A stretch of 30,414 nucleotides of DNA, from IMG/VR virus record IMGVR_UViG_3300017768_000043, positions 1-30,414 of that record. One strand, written 5' to 3'. Made by a program: the position numbers and the translations under genes. This document shows positions 1 through 8,135 of the stretch, piece by piece. The first letter of the stretch is position 1, and the number at the start of each line of letters is the position of its first letter. The stretch comes from a virus. The notes beneath the pieces are model-generated. The model did not search any database and was not told the DNA's origin. It saw nothing but the letters and a program-made list of their open reading frames with translations.

Positions 1-448
1 AATCATGCTTGCTAACGCTGTTACATATATCAAATCTCTGCTGTACCTCAACTGCAACTTCATTTTGTCGCAGTTTCCTTTGCTCGTTAGCTTTACGCGT
101 AGTTTCTTGCATTTGCTCGCGTAATGCCTGGCGGTCAACTGCGGGTAAAGAATTGGTATCTATAGAACTCCATTTACCCTCAAAACCATTACGCCAGTTT
201 CCAAAGGTAGCAAAATAATAATCCCCTAATTTGTTAATAACATAATAACCAGACTTCTGACCGCCTGTATCTGGTTTTGTGCCGTTTGCTTTTACAGGTA
301 CGCGCACGATTTCGCCTGTTACTTGTAAATAGTCAACGCACAATCCATGCGATTGCATTTCGGAAACTAAATCATTTGTATTTTTGCCCTTGCTAAATCC
401 TAAATCATTTAGTATTACTTTCTCTTTGAAGTATTTTGTTAGATCCAT
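1..448 (-). CDS. Primase/helicase-like protein, N-terminal part (truncated by window edge)
   Basis: The frame is open from an ATG at 448 to base 1, giving 149 codons with no stop, so the C-terminus lies outside the window. The start overlaps the end of the upstream gene (stop at 405) by 44 bases, and a weak purine-rich AAGAGAG lies just upstream of the ATG. The N-terminal part has a basic stretch, then a segment with 'YYVINKLGDYYFATFGNWR' followed by GKWSS, then a charged helix rich in Gln, Arg and Glu. The aromatic 'FGNWR.G....W' pattern resembles the N-terminal domain of P4/D5-type phage primase-helicases. It sits in a block with SSB-like, Sak4-like and nuclease genes, which fits replication. 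No Walker or catalytic motif is inside the window, so the function is a guess. Confidence 0.55.
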   Translation of the reverse strand, partial: MDLTKYFKEKVILNDLGFSKGKNTNDLVSEMQSHGLCVDYLQVTGEIVRVPVKANGTKPDTGGQKSGYYVINKLGDYYFATFGNWRNGFEGKWSSIDTNSLPAVDRQALREQMQETTRKANEQRKLRQNEVAVEVQQRFDICNSVSKHD

Positions 449-812
449 TTGCGGCTCTCTTGTCATCTAACTGGGCTTGTTCGTTGGCCCAATTTAAGTA
501 ATGTCTAACAATAGATGTAAAAACTTTTTTTCTATTTTCTCTTTGCCATTCGTGGAACGGCTTATGTTTCTCACTCTTTGTTAAACTTGTATAAGTTTCT
601 TTTGTTTGCGCAATAGCGTATTCAACGCCCAGATCATTTAGCTGTGCTTTGTTTGGCAATCTCTCACCCTTACCAATCAACTTTAAATGTTCCATACTGC
701 ACGCTCCAAGCCAATATTCATTGTCTTTGTATAAAAATGGGCCAGCTGGTGCTTTGCAGTAAGCACACAGCGTTGGCCTTTCACGAGGATCAAAATGGTA
801 GATCGTCATCAT
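405..812 (-). CDS. Small protein with a possible zinc-binding Cys/His cluster
   Basis: A protein of about 135 residues of unrecognised family. Near the N-terminus is C-A-Y-C, followed about 25 residues later by Cys-x3-His (ACSMEH), a spacing that could hold one zinc ion. The C-terminal half is helical and strongly charged, with many Lys, Arg and Glu. The start is uncertain. Tandem ATGs at 812 and 809 give a natural MTIYHF beginning, while a longer in-frame ATG at 836 is possible, and none has a clear ribosome-binding site. The start lies inside the 3' end of the SSB-like gene, so translation is probably coupled to it. Its place between SSB-like and primase-like genes suggests an accessory replication role, which is inference only. 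Confidence 0.65.
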   Translation of the reverse strand: MMTIYHFDPRERPTLCAYCKAPAGPFLYKDNEYWLGACSMEHLKLIGKGERLPNKAQLNDLGVEYAIAQTKETYTSLTKSEKHKPFHEWQRENRKKVFTSIVRHYLNWANEQAQLDDKRAANGSNKILQRESNTK

Positions 813-1272
813 CAGATGCGCTTGATCCGACCGCATCTAAATCTTTTTGGGATGGTGACACCTGTATATCATCAGTATCATCTTTTGTTTTACTGACTGC
901 TTGCCAGGTCTTACCAAAGTCATCATTTATTTCTAAATAACCATCCTTGCCTTTTCTAATTTCAGCTTCAACGCTTTTATTCATAAACGCAACAGATGTA
1001 TCTTTTGGTGGTTCTTTCAGTCCCATAGCTTGCGCTAATAACAACAAAGACTTTACACCTCTGTCAACAACCTCTGGATTATCATGCGCAACTGTAAATG
1101 TATGGCTGATTTTCATACCATGTCCATCAACTTCAAAATACATCTTACAACCACGCCAATTATTTTTACCCTCAATCAGATCTTCATCTTCACCTACCCA
1201 GTTTAAAATATGTCTGCCAGGTTCAACACTTGATCTGCTTTCGGTATTGACATTAAAATTACTTAAATCCAT
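790..1272 (-). CDS. Single-stranded DNA-binding-like protein (DUF669-like) with acidic SSB-type tail
   Basis: A 160-residue protein beginning MDLSNFNVN, similar in opening and length to the phage DUF669 group that accompanies recombination ATPases. The core (about residues 20-125) is mixed strand and helix. A polar linker follows, and the protein ends SASDDDDLPF. An acidic tip ending Asp-Leu-Pro-Phe is the hallmark of bacterial SSB tails, which recruit partner repair and replication proteins. A good ribosome-binding site (TAGGAG) precedes the ATG. It lies directly downstream of the Sak4-like ATPase and the 63-residue gene. The role as ssDNA-binding partner is inferred from the tail and the neighbourhood. 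The OB fold is not demonstrable by eye. Confidence 0.75.
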   Translation of the reverse strand: MDLSNFNVNTESRSSVEPGRHILNWVGEDEDLIEGKNNWRGCKMYFEVDGHGMKISHTFTVAHDNPEVVDRGVKSLLLLAQAMGLKEPPKDTSVAFMNKSVEAEIRKGKDGYLEINDDFGKTWQAVSKTKDDTDDIQVSPSQKDLDAVGSSASDDDDLPF

Positions 1273-1283
1273 TTTTTTTTCTC

Positions 1284-1475
1284 CTATATATTTACAAAAT
1301 TATCATAAAACGATTCAGCTATATGAAACAAAATTTCATCCCTGTCGTCGTCCTCATGCAGTCCGTATCTATGTGAAACACATTGAACTTCTGCCTCTAA
1401 GTTACCCTTTGCATCATCTTCTTCAACTTGTGACATTAATTTATCAAAGGCATCTTCTTTACGCTGACTACTCAT
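1284..1475 (-). CDS. Small acidic hypothetical protein, 63 aa
   Basis: A 63-residue, acidic, probably helical protein with no recognised family. Its ATG overlaps the stop of the Sak4-like gene in the pattern ATGA. A strong AGGGAGG lies about 10 bases upstream, within the last codons of that gene, so the start is well supported. The gap to the SSB-like gene is 11 bases. Central motifs include EVQCVSHRYGLHEDDDRDE. It is most likely part of the early replication/recombination operon, but nothing in the sequence fixes its job. Confidence 0.65.
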   Translation of the reverse strand: MSSQRKEDAFDKLMSQVEEDDAKGNLEAEVQCVSHRYGLHEDDDRDEILFHIAESFYDNFVNI

Positions 1476-2200
1476 TTAATCATAACCTCCCTTATAGCTT
1501 TCCAGTCAAAAGGCATTTCTGGATCAAGTGAAAATCTGTTCTTAGCTTGAAAACCAGGTCCAGCCTCAGTAAATATTGTTCTGTCGCCTTGTTTCATTTT
1601 AGTGGTCATGTTGCCACCTTTACCTTTTACTTGGATAGTTCCTATCTTGTAGTTAGCAAACAATACACAGTCGCTATGTTCTATTACAAGATCGGCAGCT
1701 TTTCTGTGTAGTTTTATTTGGTGGCGGTCATGCGGCTCGTTACTTGGATCTTCATATCTTCGTATCTCGTTATGCGCTATTTGTAAGATAGTAAAACCTT
1801 TTTTACGCAACTGATTAATAAGACCTAAATAATCTTTCCATGTTTCTAAAGCAACTGCATATCCCTTACCATACGCAGGACTGCTTATCTCTGGCCAACC
1901 ATTTTGTTGACATACATGCTCTTGCAATAAAGTTTCTAGCCAATCTAAACTATCTATGACAACAGTTTTAAACTCGCTTTTTTCTTCTATTAATGATTTT
2001 AGATTACCCTCAAACTCCTCATAGTTTTGTGCTACTGGAAAGTGAGGACATTCTATTTTGCCTATACCATCTTCTGTCTGCACAATGATAGGTTTGTTCA
2101 TTGATGCACCAAAAGATGTTTTACCGATACCACCTGGACCATATAAAGTTATGATAGGTGGCTTTAATCTTGCTTTGGTTCTTATATTAGCTAACGACAT
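1472..2200 (-). CDS. Sak4-like RecA-fold ATPase (AAA_24), ssDNA recombination
   Basis: A 242-residue P-loop ATPase. Walker A is GPGGIGKTS at residues 21-29 (Lys27), and the Walker B-like strand is TVVIDS around 79-84 (Asp83). This small RecA-core layout matches phage Sak4/AAA_24 proteins, which act with an SSB in single-strand annealing or strand exchange during phage recombination and replication. The start ATG has GAGGAAA just upstream. The gene overlaps the preceding 84-residue gene by 14 bases and the following 63-residue gene by four. With the adjacent PD-(D/E)XK nuclease and SSB-like protein it makes a plausible recombination set. The family assignment rests on motifs and size, not on a search. 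Confidence 0.82.
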   Translation of the reverse strand: MSLANIRTKARLKPPIITLYGPGGIGKTSFGASMNKPIIVQTEDGIGKIECPHFPVAQNYEEFEGNLKSLIEEKSEFKTVVIDSLDWLETLLQEHVCQQNGWPEISSPAYGKGYAVALETWKDYLGLINQLRKKGFTILQIAHNEIRRYEDPSNEPHDRHQIKLHRKAADLVIEHSDCVLFANYKIGTIQVKGKGGNMTTKMKQGDRTIFTEAGPGFQAKNRFSLDPEMPFDWKAIREVMIK

Positions 2201-2441
2201 TTGTTTCCTCTTTGTTATCAGCTTCTAATATAGTTTTCATTCGCACTTCATATTGTGCAAGAATAATCATCAGATCATCCCTATTGTTGTCAACCATAGC
2301 TAATGCTTGTTGTTTTTCTTGCCAACGCGCAAACAAAACCCTTGCTTCATCTGGCATAGTATCAGCATCATACGCTGGTCCATCACCAAACTGTATGGTA
2401 TTTTTTGGCGCATCTTGCTGTGTATTATCTTTTTTAGACAT
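2187..2441 (-). CDS. Small hypothetical protein, 84 aa, helical
   Basis: An 84-residue protein between the nuclease and the Sak4-like ATPase, overlapping both (8 and 14 bases). After a short polar N-terminus comes IQFGDGPAYDADTMPDEAR, then a long charged helix likely to form a coiled coil. This strand-then-helix layout is like small phage and cyanobacterial proteins of the DUF6447 kind, a weak resemblance by eye. A GGGAG lies about nine bases upstream of the ATG. Its function is unknown. Confidence 0.65.
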   Translation of the reverse strand: MSKKDNTQQDAPKNTIQFGDGPAYDADTMPDEARVLFARWQEKQQALAMVDNNRDDLMIILAQYEVRMKTILEADNKEETNVVS

Positions 2442-3174
2442 TTACATTCTCCCTTTTATTTAAGTTATAAGTATCACATATACTTCTAGCATTACACCAG
2501 CGACAACCAGCTTCACTATAGTTATATGTGGGTATTTCTTCAAAACACGCCTCTGCGGCTGGCTTTAAAGTTTCATAACCCCATTCAACCAAGTTAACGG
2601 CTGATATGTAGTATGATCGGATTTGACCATCTTTGTGCCAACCCCTTGGCTGCACAATAGTCATTTGAACTTCTGTATCTTCGTTACCATAACGAGATAA
2701 TGCACCTAAAGCATAGATGCGTAACTGTGGGTTATCTGGTTCTACGGCCCATTTACCAGACTTTAAATCAACGATTTCTAAATGATTTTTACTTAATAAT
2801 ATAGCATCAGCTGTACCCCATAGATCGCTATGTATTTCTGGCATCCTCACCTTTTCTTCTATAAGCGGTCTTGCTATATCAAGATCGTGCATGCGCTTGT
2901 CAATGTATTCTACATAAACCTTTGCACAATCAATCATGTCTTGATCTACTGTAATATCAAAATCTTCAACATGATGTGTACTACCAAGATAGTATTCTTC
3001 AAGTGTCAAATTCTGTAATCTCCCTTTTAATAATGTTTCAACCATTTCGTGTATCAATGTACCTGTTGCGGCTGGCACGCCCACCTTATACTCTACATTC
3101 TGCGCAAGTTTTGGCATCCCTGGACAGGACATCCAAATCTTTGCTGCACTAGGACTCAGTAATGCGTGTGCCAT
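2434..3174 (-). CDS. PD-(D/E)XK nuclease, DUF2800/Cas4-like, with probable iron-sulfur cluster
   Basis: A 246-residue nuclease of the RecB/Cas4 superfamily. Visible motifs are TGTLIHE (38-43, His42), GTADAI (120-125, Asp123), IVDLKSGK (134-141, Asp136 and Lys138) and PQLRIYALGAL (149-159, Gln150), the expected order for a PD-(D/E)XK active site. Four cysteines match the Cas4/AddB iron-sulfur arrangement: Cys17 near the N-terminus and Cys224-x2-Cys227-x5-Cys233 at the C-terminus. Such phage nucleases (DUF2800 type) are usually exonucleases paired with an annealing or recombinase protein, here the Sak4-like ATPase. The start overlaps the HTH gene by 26 bases and has no good ribosome-binding site, so translation is probably coupled. 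Confidence 0.85.
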   Translation of the reverse strand: MAHALLSPSAAKIWMSCPGMPKLAQNVEYKVGVPAATGTLIHEMVETLLKGRLQNLTLEEYYLGSTHHVEDFDITVDQDMIDCAKVYVEYIDKRMHDLDIARPLIEEKVRMPEIHSDLWGTADAILLSKNHLEIVDLKSGKWAVEPDNPQLRIYALGALSRYGNEDTEVQMTIVQPRGWHKDGQIRSYYISAVNLVEWGYETLKPAAEACFEEIPTYNYSEAGCRWCNARSICDTYNLNKRENVNV

Positions 3175-3388
3175 CTACGGATCTATAAGATTCTTCTTCC
3201 ATTCTGACAACATCTTTTAGATCATATCTGATCTTACCACCTATTTTAAAATAGTTAGGTCCTTGCCCTCTATGTCGTCTATTGTCTATAGATTTTTTTG
3301 TAACGCCCCAGCGTTCAGCTAGCTCGCCTGCATCTATAGTGTTGGAAATGTCAAAATTAATTTTGTCATCAGATTCAAATATTTCCAT
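3149..3388 (-). CDS. Small HTH DNA-binding protein (excisionase/MerR-like fold)
   Basis: A 79-residue protein. Residues about 20-65 hold a winged-helix pattern like HTH_17 excisionase-type proteins: AGELAERWGVTKKSIDNRR followed by GPNYFKIGGKIRYDLKDVV. The motif 'xxYxKxGxxxRYxxxDV' is typical of the wing. It is the first gene of the minus-strand early block, with GGGAAAA upstream of its ATG, and faces the divergent region at 3389-3451. The likely role is transcription regulator, possibly of its own operon or the divergent gene. An excisionase role is unlikely because no integrase is seen. The regulatory role is inferred from position and fold. Confidence 0.78.
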   Translation of the reverse strand: MEIFESDDKINFDISNTIDAGELAERWGVTKKSIDNRRHRGQGPNYFKIGGKIRYDLKDVVRMEEESYRSVDGTRITES

Positions 3389-3451
3389 AATTTTCCCTTT
3401 TTTTATATATAAGTGTTAATATAGCATAATATTACTAAAAGTGGAGAAAAA
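3389..3451. promoter_or_regulatory. Divergent intergenic region with likely promoters
   Basis: This is one of the very few non-coding gaps in the window, 63 bases and nearly all A/T, between the minus-strand early block and the plus-strand DUF3310 gene. Toward the plus strand there is a CATAAT at 3425-3430 as a possible -10 box, only a poor -35 candidate, and a GTGGAG ribosome-binding site at 3441-3446. Toward the minus strand there are several TATATT-like boxes and GGGAAAA ahead of the HTH gene. That promoters exist here is expected from the divergent layout. The exact boxes are tentative. Confidence 0.45.
3417..3434. repeat. AT-rich inverted repeat, possible operator
   Basis: The arms TAATAT and ATATTA are perfect inverted copies separated by six bases (AGCATA). 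They lie in the divergent gap beside the HTH gene and overlap the possible -10 box of the plus-strand gene. The position would suit an operator for the HTH protein. The arms are short and the region is almost all A/T, so chance is a serious alternative. Confidence 0.3.
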
Positions 3452-3760
3452 ATGAAAAAAAATATTACTGAAGAATGGGATCAATCAATAGACATGCTTG
3501 CTACAAACAACCAAGTAGATGGCGATCATTATAAACAGCATAGCATACAGCCAATAGAATATATATACGCCAATAAACTTAGTTACAACTTAGGTAGCAC
3601 ACTTAAATATATAACCAGAAATAAAGGCGGTAAAGAAGATAGGATTAAGGATCTTATGAAAGCCAAACATTTTATAGACTTGGAACTAGAAATGGTTTAC
3701 GGCGTAGATCAACAAGGCGAAAACTTAGGTAAGTATAGTATAGAAGTAACTATTGGTTAG
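3452..3760 (+). CDS. DUF3310 (SaV-like) protein; only plus-strand gene
   Basis: A 102-residue protein. The segment from about residue 22 to 80 carries the DUF3310 signature: DGDHYKQHSIQPIEYIYANK, then YNLGSTLKYITR, then GGKEDRIKDLMKAKHFID. This family is widespread in phages and is sometimes labelled nucleotide-kinase-like, but its biochemical role is not settled. A GTGGAG sits six bases upstream of the ATG. It is divergent from the early block. It converges on the long virion gene, with the two stop codons overlapping on the four bases TTAG (3757-3760), leaving no room for a separate terminator. Confidence 0.85.
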   Translation: MKKNITEEWDQSIDMLATNNQVDGDHYKQHSIQPIEYIYANKLSYNLGSTLKYITRNKGGKEDRIKDLMKAKHFIDLELEMVYGVDQQGENLGKYSIEVTIG

Positions 3761-6700
3761 TCTTGTAGCGCTTTAATAGTTTCTGCTATCTCTTTATCAA
3801 GTATTTCTGGGTATTGTACTTGTAATAGTTTTCTAGCGTTGGCTTGATTTTTTCTAAATACTTCAGATATAGCATCTTGTTTTGCTGAGTTGGTAAGTTT
3901 TTCATATCCAGGTGAGGTTATAAGTCTAGCTAAAATTTGTTTTGTTTGTAGTCTTTGTTGATTTGCTAACAAAGTTTCATATTGTTCTGCGTTTAGTTTT
4001 ACATTACCAATAGTCCTTTTAGGAAAAGGTGGCGTGTAACCAAGATTGACAAACTCATTAAATACAACATCATCTGTAACTGTTGACACTCTTACAGGCG
4101 AATACCTACCACCCAACGGATCAAATGTTGGTGTAAATGTTCTTATTTCACCAAACACATTTCTTTTTGCAGGTAAATCTGCTGATGTACGAGCGCCAGT
4201 AGTACCAACAATCTCTGGAAATCTATTTACAAAACCATCACCAAAAGACTGCACATCCCTTATAACAGGATCATCTGCTTTTCTTTCGTAGTATGTAAAT
4301 GTAGGCACAAAACTAGAAACGAATCTTTGTATTGTAGCTTCCCCATACCTATCTGGATCATTTAACATTTCAATAGTATCACTTAGACCAGTTAAAAAAG
4401 TTTTGTTTGTTATGTTTTCTGAGAATGATGCAGCCAACATAGACATTAGCTTGCCAAGTTCTACATTTTCTTCAGCTGTTAGTTGCCTATCAACATACTT
4501 ACCAATGTCAGACATATCTGCGGTTATACCAAAAAGAATACCAACAGGTTCAAACCTATTATAACTATAATATTTATCACCAATTCTAAGTGAATATGGT
4601 TGCCAGCCTGTTTCCATCAAAATTGATTTTTCTCTGCTGTCAGTAGGACCACGACCAGTTATAAGGCCAGAGTTTGCATAATACAATACAGAACTACCAA
4701 TGGCAGCACCGACAGCTAATTTTGCTCTTTGCAAGTCTGCTATTTCACCGCCTTGTTGTATGGCTCTTTTATACCTTTCACCTAATAATCCAGCAGGCGT
4801 ACGCTCAAAAGCGTAGTTTACTATGTTCACTGGTGTTCTAATAAATGGTGTAATAAATCTTAGTGCTGGGTATCTTTGCACAATTTTTTGGAAAGATTGA
4901 CCAGCAGTACCCAATGGATTTGTAAAGGTTTGGTATCTGCCAGCATCTATTGCGTCTATGTGAACATCTGGCGCTAGTTCTTCTGGGTTACGCATTATTT
5001 CGTAAGCCCTTTTTAATCCTTTCTTTTCTTTTTGTGATTGTCTAAATGCTCTGCCCCACAACTCTTGTCTATAACCAATAGATTTAAAAAACGCATCTTC
5101 TGCAACTAACGCCGTGCCAGGAAGTCTTACTATTTTACCAGCGATACCTGGTATTGTTTCTTGTCTATTAAGTTCTAGTTTAGTTAGTGGATCTACTGCT
5201 TCACCAGTAACTAAAGCCCTACCAGCCGCGCGCAGGCCGTCTATCGTTCCATATAAAGTACCCAATACTCTTGCTCCGGCCTCTCCAAATGTAACAACAT
5301 TATCACCGCCACGCACCTTGCCTATGGCTGCTGCTGTAATATATTCTATTGGTGTCAAGCCAGCAACTAGTGTGTTTGAAAGCGTGTTGACAATGTGAGT
5401 TGATGGTGAAGATAGCAAAGCATTAATCCAAAACTCTTGTATATAATCTAAAAACTTTGGTTTGTATTGATCTCTGGTAAACTTTGCTAACGCAGCTGGA
5501 TCATCTAACAAACTCATTTTGTTTGCTATATCTTTTATTACATCATCACCGCCTTTAAGAGCAACAAATTCTTTAATTAACTTATCTCTTTCTTTCGGAC
5601 TTTTGCCAGATGCAGGTCCAACACTCTCTCTAAAAGATCGTAAGGCTCTACCAGCTTCAGCGGTAATACCAGCTATTTGTTCTTGTATTGCAGCTGCACG
5701 GGCCATAGCAACCTGAAAATTAATCAGATCAACCTGTGATGCGTTTACATCCTTTGCAATTTTTGCAAGAGTGTATGCTTCTGATATTGCTTCATCAAAC
5801 AATATTCTGGCCGCATAAGCCTGTTCTGAATTAAAAGCCTGGCCAACTTTTCTTTTAAATAAAGTTGCATCTGATAAGCCTAAATCTCTAGCTAATGCTT
5901 CTAAGTTTTCGCCCTTGCTACCAAATTTGACAACACCTCTTCTAGCATCTAAAAAACTGTCGTTATCTGTAGCGATTTTGTTTATAACATCTTTGATTTC
6001 ATCTGGCTCATTTATTTTTGTAAGATTTATATTGCCAGCAAATTTATCTTCGCCTATGTTTTCTATTGATCTGTCTGGTCTAGTGCTAAAACCAATATCT
6101 TTAGATGTAAACGATTCTGGAACATCATCTATAGTATTTCTGGGTGGTATGACATCAAGATCGTCTAATGTTATTGATCTGCTTTTTTCGATAGCAAGCA
6201 TTTCTTGATATATCTCGTCAGTTTGTTGTTTTGATATATCTAGTTTTTCTTGTTGATCTACGACACTAGCTATAGCATTATCTCTTTGATTTATTTCTTT
6301 TAATACTTTACTTAGTTGATCTTCTGTAAGACCTTGTGGATTTATTTTTTCAACATCTAGCGTTTCTAAAATGTTATCTATTTCTCTTTGTTTTTCATAA
6401 TATCTAAGCATTTCAGGTTCAAACTGTGGCATAGCTGTGTTTTTTTCTAAGGCTTCAAACAAATCGTTTTTAAATAATTCTCCTGGTCTGCCCTCGGTTT
6501 CTCTTGAACCTTTACCAGTACCTTGAAAAAAATTGTAGTCAGCATCAAGTTCTTTTAATAAATCATCAGCAACACTTGACCTTGGAATACCAGTAGCAGG
6601 GTTTACGGGTGCATTAGGCGCTGTGTAAGCTAATGGAAAGTTTGACATATCATAACCAAGCGCTGATGCTATTTCTTCAAAATCAGGATCGTTTCTTGGA

Positions 6701-7575
6701 ACTCTGCCTTTAAGCAAACTTCTTATAGTTAAAACTTCTGGCCTCTGTCTTGGATCTGGGTTTCTCAAACTAGGCGGTAGCATTTTATTTTTTGGCGTAG
6801 GTTGTTCTATTGCTGTACCAAGAGGCGTACCCTCTGCAATAATTTCTTGTGGCGTGTCTTGTACCACTAAAGGTTCTTGCGTTTTTTGTGTTTCTTGTAT
6901 TTGTTCTACTACATCATTTTCTTTTTTAGCTGCTCTTAGTTTGCCAATACTACGCAAAGCAGCATCAACAGGAACACCTAGCGCTGCACCCTCTAGCGCC
7001 ATTTTAAATCTTGCTTCAGCAGCTTTATCATTTGTATCTGCTTGTAAATATTCTGTTACAGGGTTTGGCAACTTTGATTGTATAAGATTTGATATTCTTT
7101 GCTCGTAAGGACTAAAAGCAAACTGTTCAGCAATAGCACCTACAGCAGCACCTTTTGCAATTTTTTGTTTTGTTGTTGTAGCCTTTATACCAGATGCCAG
7201 ATTACCTACTTTTGTAAACGCAGGAACAAAGGTAGCAACATCACGCGCAAAAGGACCTCCAAAATATGTTGCCTCTGGAACTGTTGGTAATTTAATTCTT
7301 GCATCACCAACATCTTTTACAAATCTAATACCTTTTTCTATTTCAGGCGTATTTGGATCATCACCAAAAAGCACGCCTGGACCACTTGGCCCAATATCTT
7401 GTGCTAAATCTATTGTAGCTTGTGCAACATCCCTTGCTGCACCGCCTAAAGTTCTAAATAAATTTGTTGCAAAACCTACTTTTTCTTTTTTTTCAAAAGG
7501 ACTAGGTTGTATTGATGGTGTATCGCCAAAAGGATTTTGTTGTAAAGGCGAATCTCCAAATGGATTTTTTGCCAT
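3757..7575 (-). CDS. Very large internal virion (ejection-type) protein, 1272 aa
   Basis: A 1272-residue protein and the longest gene in the window. The N-terminus (about 1-60) has repeated NPFGD and is Pro-rich, followed by Ala/Gly-rich helical segments. Around residues 715-760 is WINALLSSPSTHIVNTLSN and then a hydrophobic stretch. Around 945-1015 is another hydrophobic stretch, then ETGWQPYSLRIGDKYYSYNR. These two conserved segments recur in long phage virion proteins thought to be ejected with the DNA (T7 gp16-like size and position). No lysozyme or transglycosylase motif was recognised. It ends the structural block, with its start joined to the upstream gene as TAATG and GGGTGAG upstream. 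The ejection role is inferred from length, position and motif recall. Confidence 0.72.
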   Translation of the reverse strand: MAKNPFGDSPLQQNPFGDTPSIQPSPFEKKEKVGFATNLFRTLGGAARDVAQATIDLAQDIGPSGPGVLFGDDPNTPEIEKGIRFVKDVGDARIKLPTVPEATYFGGPFARDVATFVPAFTKVGNLASGIKATTTKQKIAKGAAVGAIAEQFAFSPYEQRISNLIQSKLPNPVTEYLQADTNDKAAEARFKMALEGAALGVPVDAALRSIGKLRAAKKENDVVEQIQETQKTQEPLVVQDTPQEIIAEGTPLGTAIEQPTPKNKMLPPSLRNPDPRQRPEVLTIRSLLKGRVPRNDPDFEEIASALGYDMSNFPLAYTAPNAPVNPATGIPRSSVADDLLKELDADYNFFQGTGKGSRETEGRPGELFKNDLFEALEKNTAMPQFEPEMLRYYEKQREIDNILETLDVEKINPQGLTEDQLSKVLKEINQRDNAIASVVDQQEKLDISKQQTDEIYQEMLAIEKSRSITLDDLDVIPPRNTIDDVPESFTSKDIGFSTRPDRSIENIGEDKFAGNINLTKINEPDEIKDVINKIATDNDSFLDARRGVVKFGSKGENLEALARDLGLSDATLFKRKVGQAFNSEQAYAARILFDEAISEAYTLAKIAKDVNASQVDLINFQVAMARAAAIQEQIAGITAEAGRALRSFRESVGPASGKSPKERDKLIKEFVALKGGDDVIKDIANKMSLLDDPAALAKFTRDQYKPKFLDYIQEFWINALLSSPSTHIVNTLSNTLVAGLTPIEYITAAAIGKVRGGDNVVTFGEAGARVLGTLYGTIDGLRAAGRALVTGEAVDPLTKLELNRQETIPGIAGKIVRLPGTALVAEDAFFKSIGYRQELWGRAFRQSQKEKKGLKRAYEIMRNPEELAPDVHIDAIDAGRYQTFTNPLGTAGQSFQKIVQRYPALRFITPFIRTPVNIVNYAFERTPAGLLGERYKRAIQQGGEIADLQRAKLAVGAAIGSSVLYYANSGLITGRGPTDSREKSILMETGWQPYSLRIGDKYYSYNRFEPVGILFGITADMSDIGKYVDRQLTAEENVELGKLMSMLAASFSENITNKTFLTGLSDTIEMLNDPDRYGEATIQRFVSSFVPTFTYYERKADDPVIRDVQSFGDGFVNRFPEIVGTTGARTSADLPAKRNVFGEIRTFTPTFDPLGGRYSPVRVSTVTDDVVFNEFVNLGYTPPFPKRTIGNVKLNAEQYETLLANQQRLQTKQILARLITSPGYEKLTNSAKQDAISEVFRKNQANARKLLQVQYPEILDKEIAETIKALQD

Positions 7576-8132
7576 TACTCACCCTTTTTATATCTTATGC
7601 CGTTAGTAATATATTCTTCTCCATCTGCTAAAGCATCATACTCTGCTTGTGTTGTGATTGTTTTTATAGCGCCAGCATCAGGTTGTGGTTGTGGTATCTG
7701 TGATATTGATTCTGCACCTATACTTTCTATACCTCTTGTTAGAGGATCAGCTTTTCTTAACACTTGCAATACTAATTCATCCTCTTTTGTTAGTTGATAA
7801 CCAGGTATTGTTCTAATCTTATTTAAAATTTCAGCCGCATATTCGCTTTGTGTTTTTGGTTTTGTGTCTAATGTTTTTACAGCTAAATTAATACCCTGTT
7901 CTGAATCCATAATATTTACAAGAGATTTAAAAGTATCTGGTATTAGATCAAGATTGTTTTCTTTCCAAGTTTTCCAGGCTTCTTCTTGTTGATTTTTTTT
8001 CTCTTTGCTCTCTTTCATTTCTTTAAGCTGTATAGCTTTTGCCACAAAATCTTTGTCGCCACGAAGCGCGCCACCTAAAGCAAATAACATAGTTCCTAAA
8101 CCGCTTTTATCTTTTTGTTGTGTCATAGCCAT
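7575..8132 (-). CDS. Hypothetical virion-associated protein, 185 aa
   Basis: A 185-residue protein. The N-terminal third has a Gly/Ala-rich patch (LGTMLFALGGALRGDKDF) followed by a highly charged helix (KEMKESKEKKNQQEE). The C-terminal part ends with a short strand-like segment, EYDALADGEEYITNGIRYKKGE, a motif I recall from C-termini of small phage virion proteins. It lies between two internal-virion-type genes and is joined to the downstream gene by TAATG. The likely role is an internal or ejected virion component, by position only. The start could be the first or third codon (MAM). Confidence 0.6.
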   Translation of the reverse strand: MAMTQQKDKSGLGTMLFALGGALRGDKDFVAKAIQLKEMKESKEKKNQQEEAWKTWKENNLDLIPDTFKSLVNIMDSEQGINLAVKTLDTKPKTQSEYAAEILNKIRTIPGYQLTKEDELVLQVLRKADPLTRGIESIGAESISQIPQPQPDAGAIKTITTQAEYDALADGEEYITNGIRYKKGE

Positions 8133-8135
8133 TTT

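Noticed and set aside
947-1531. Plus-strand open frame of 194 codons
   Set aside because: It lies antisense across the SSB-like gene, the 63-residue gene and the end of the Sak4-like gene. All three have overlapping starts/stops and good ribosome-binding sites.
3149-3388. Evidence for lysogeny from an excisionase-like protein
   Set aside because: The fold is shared by many small regulators. No integrase, attachment site or repressor set was seen in the window.
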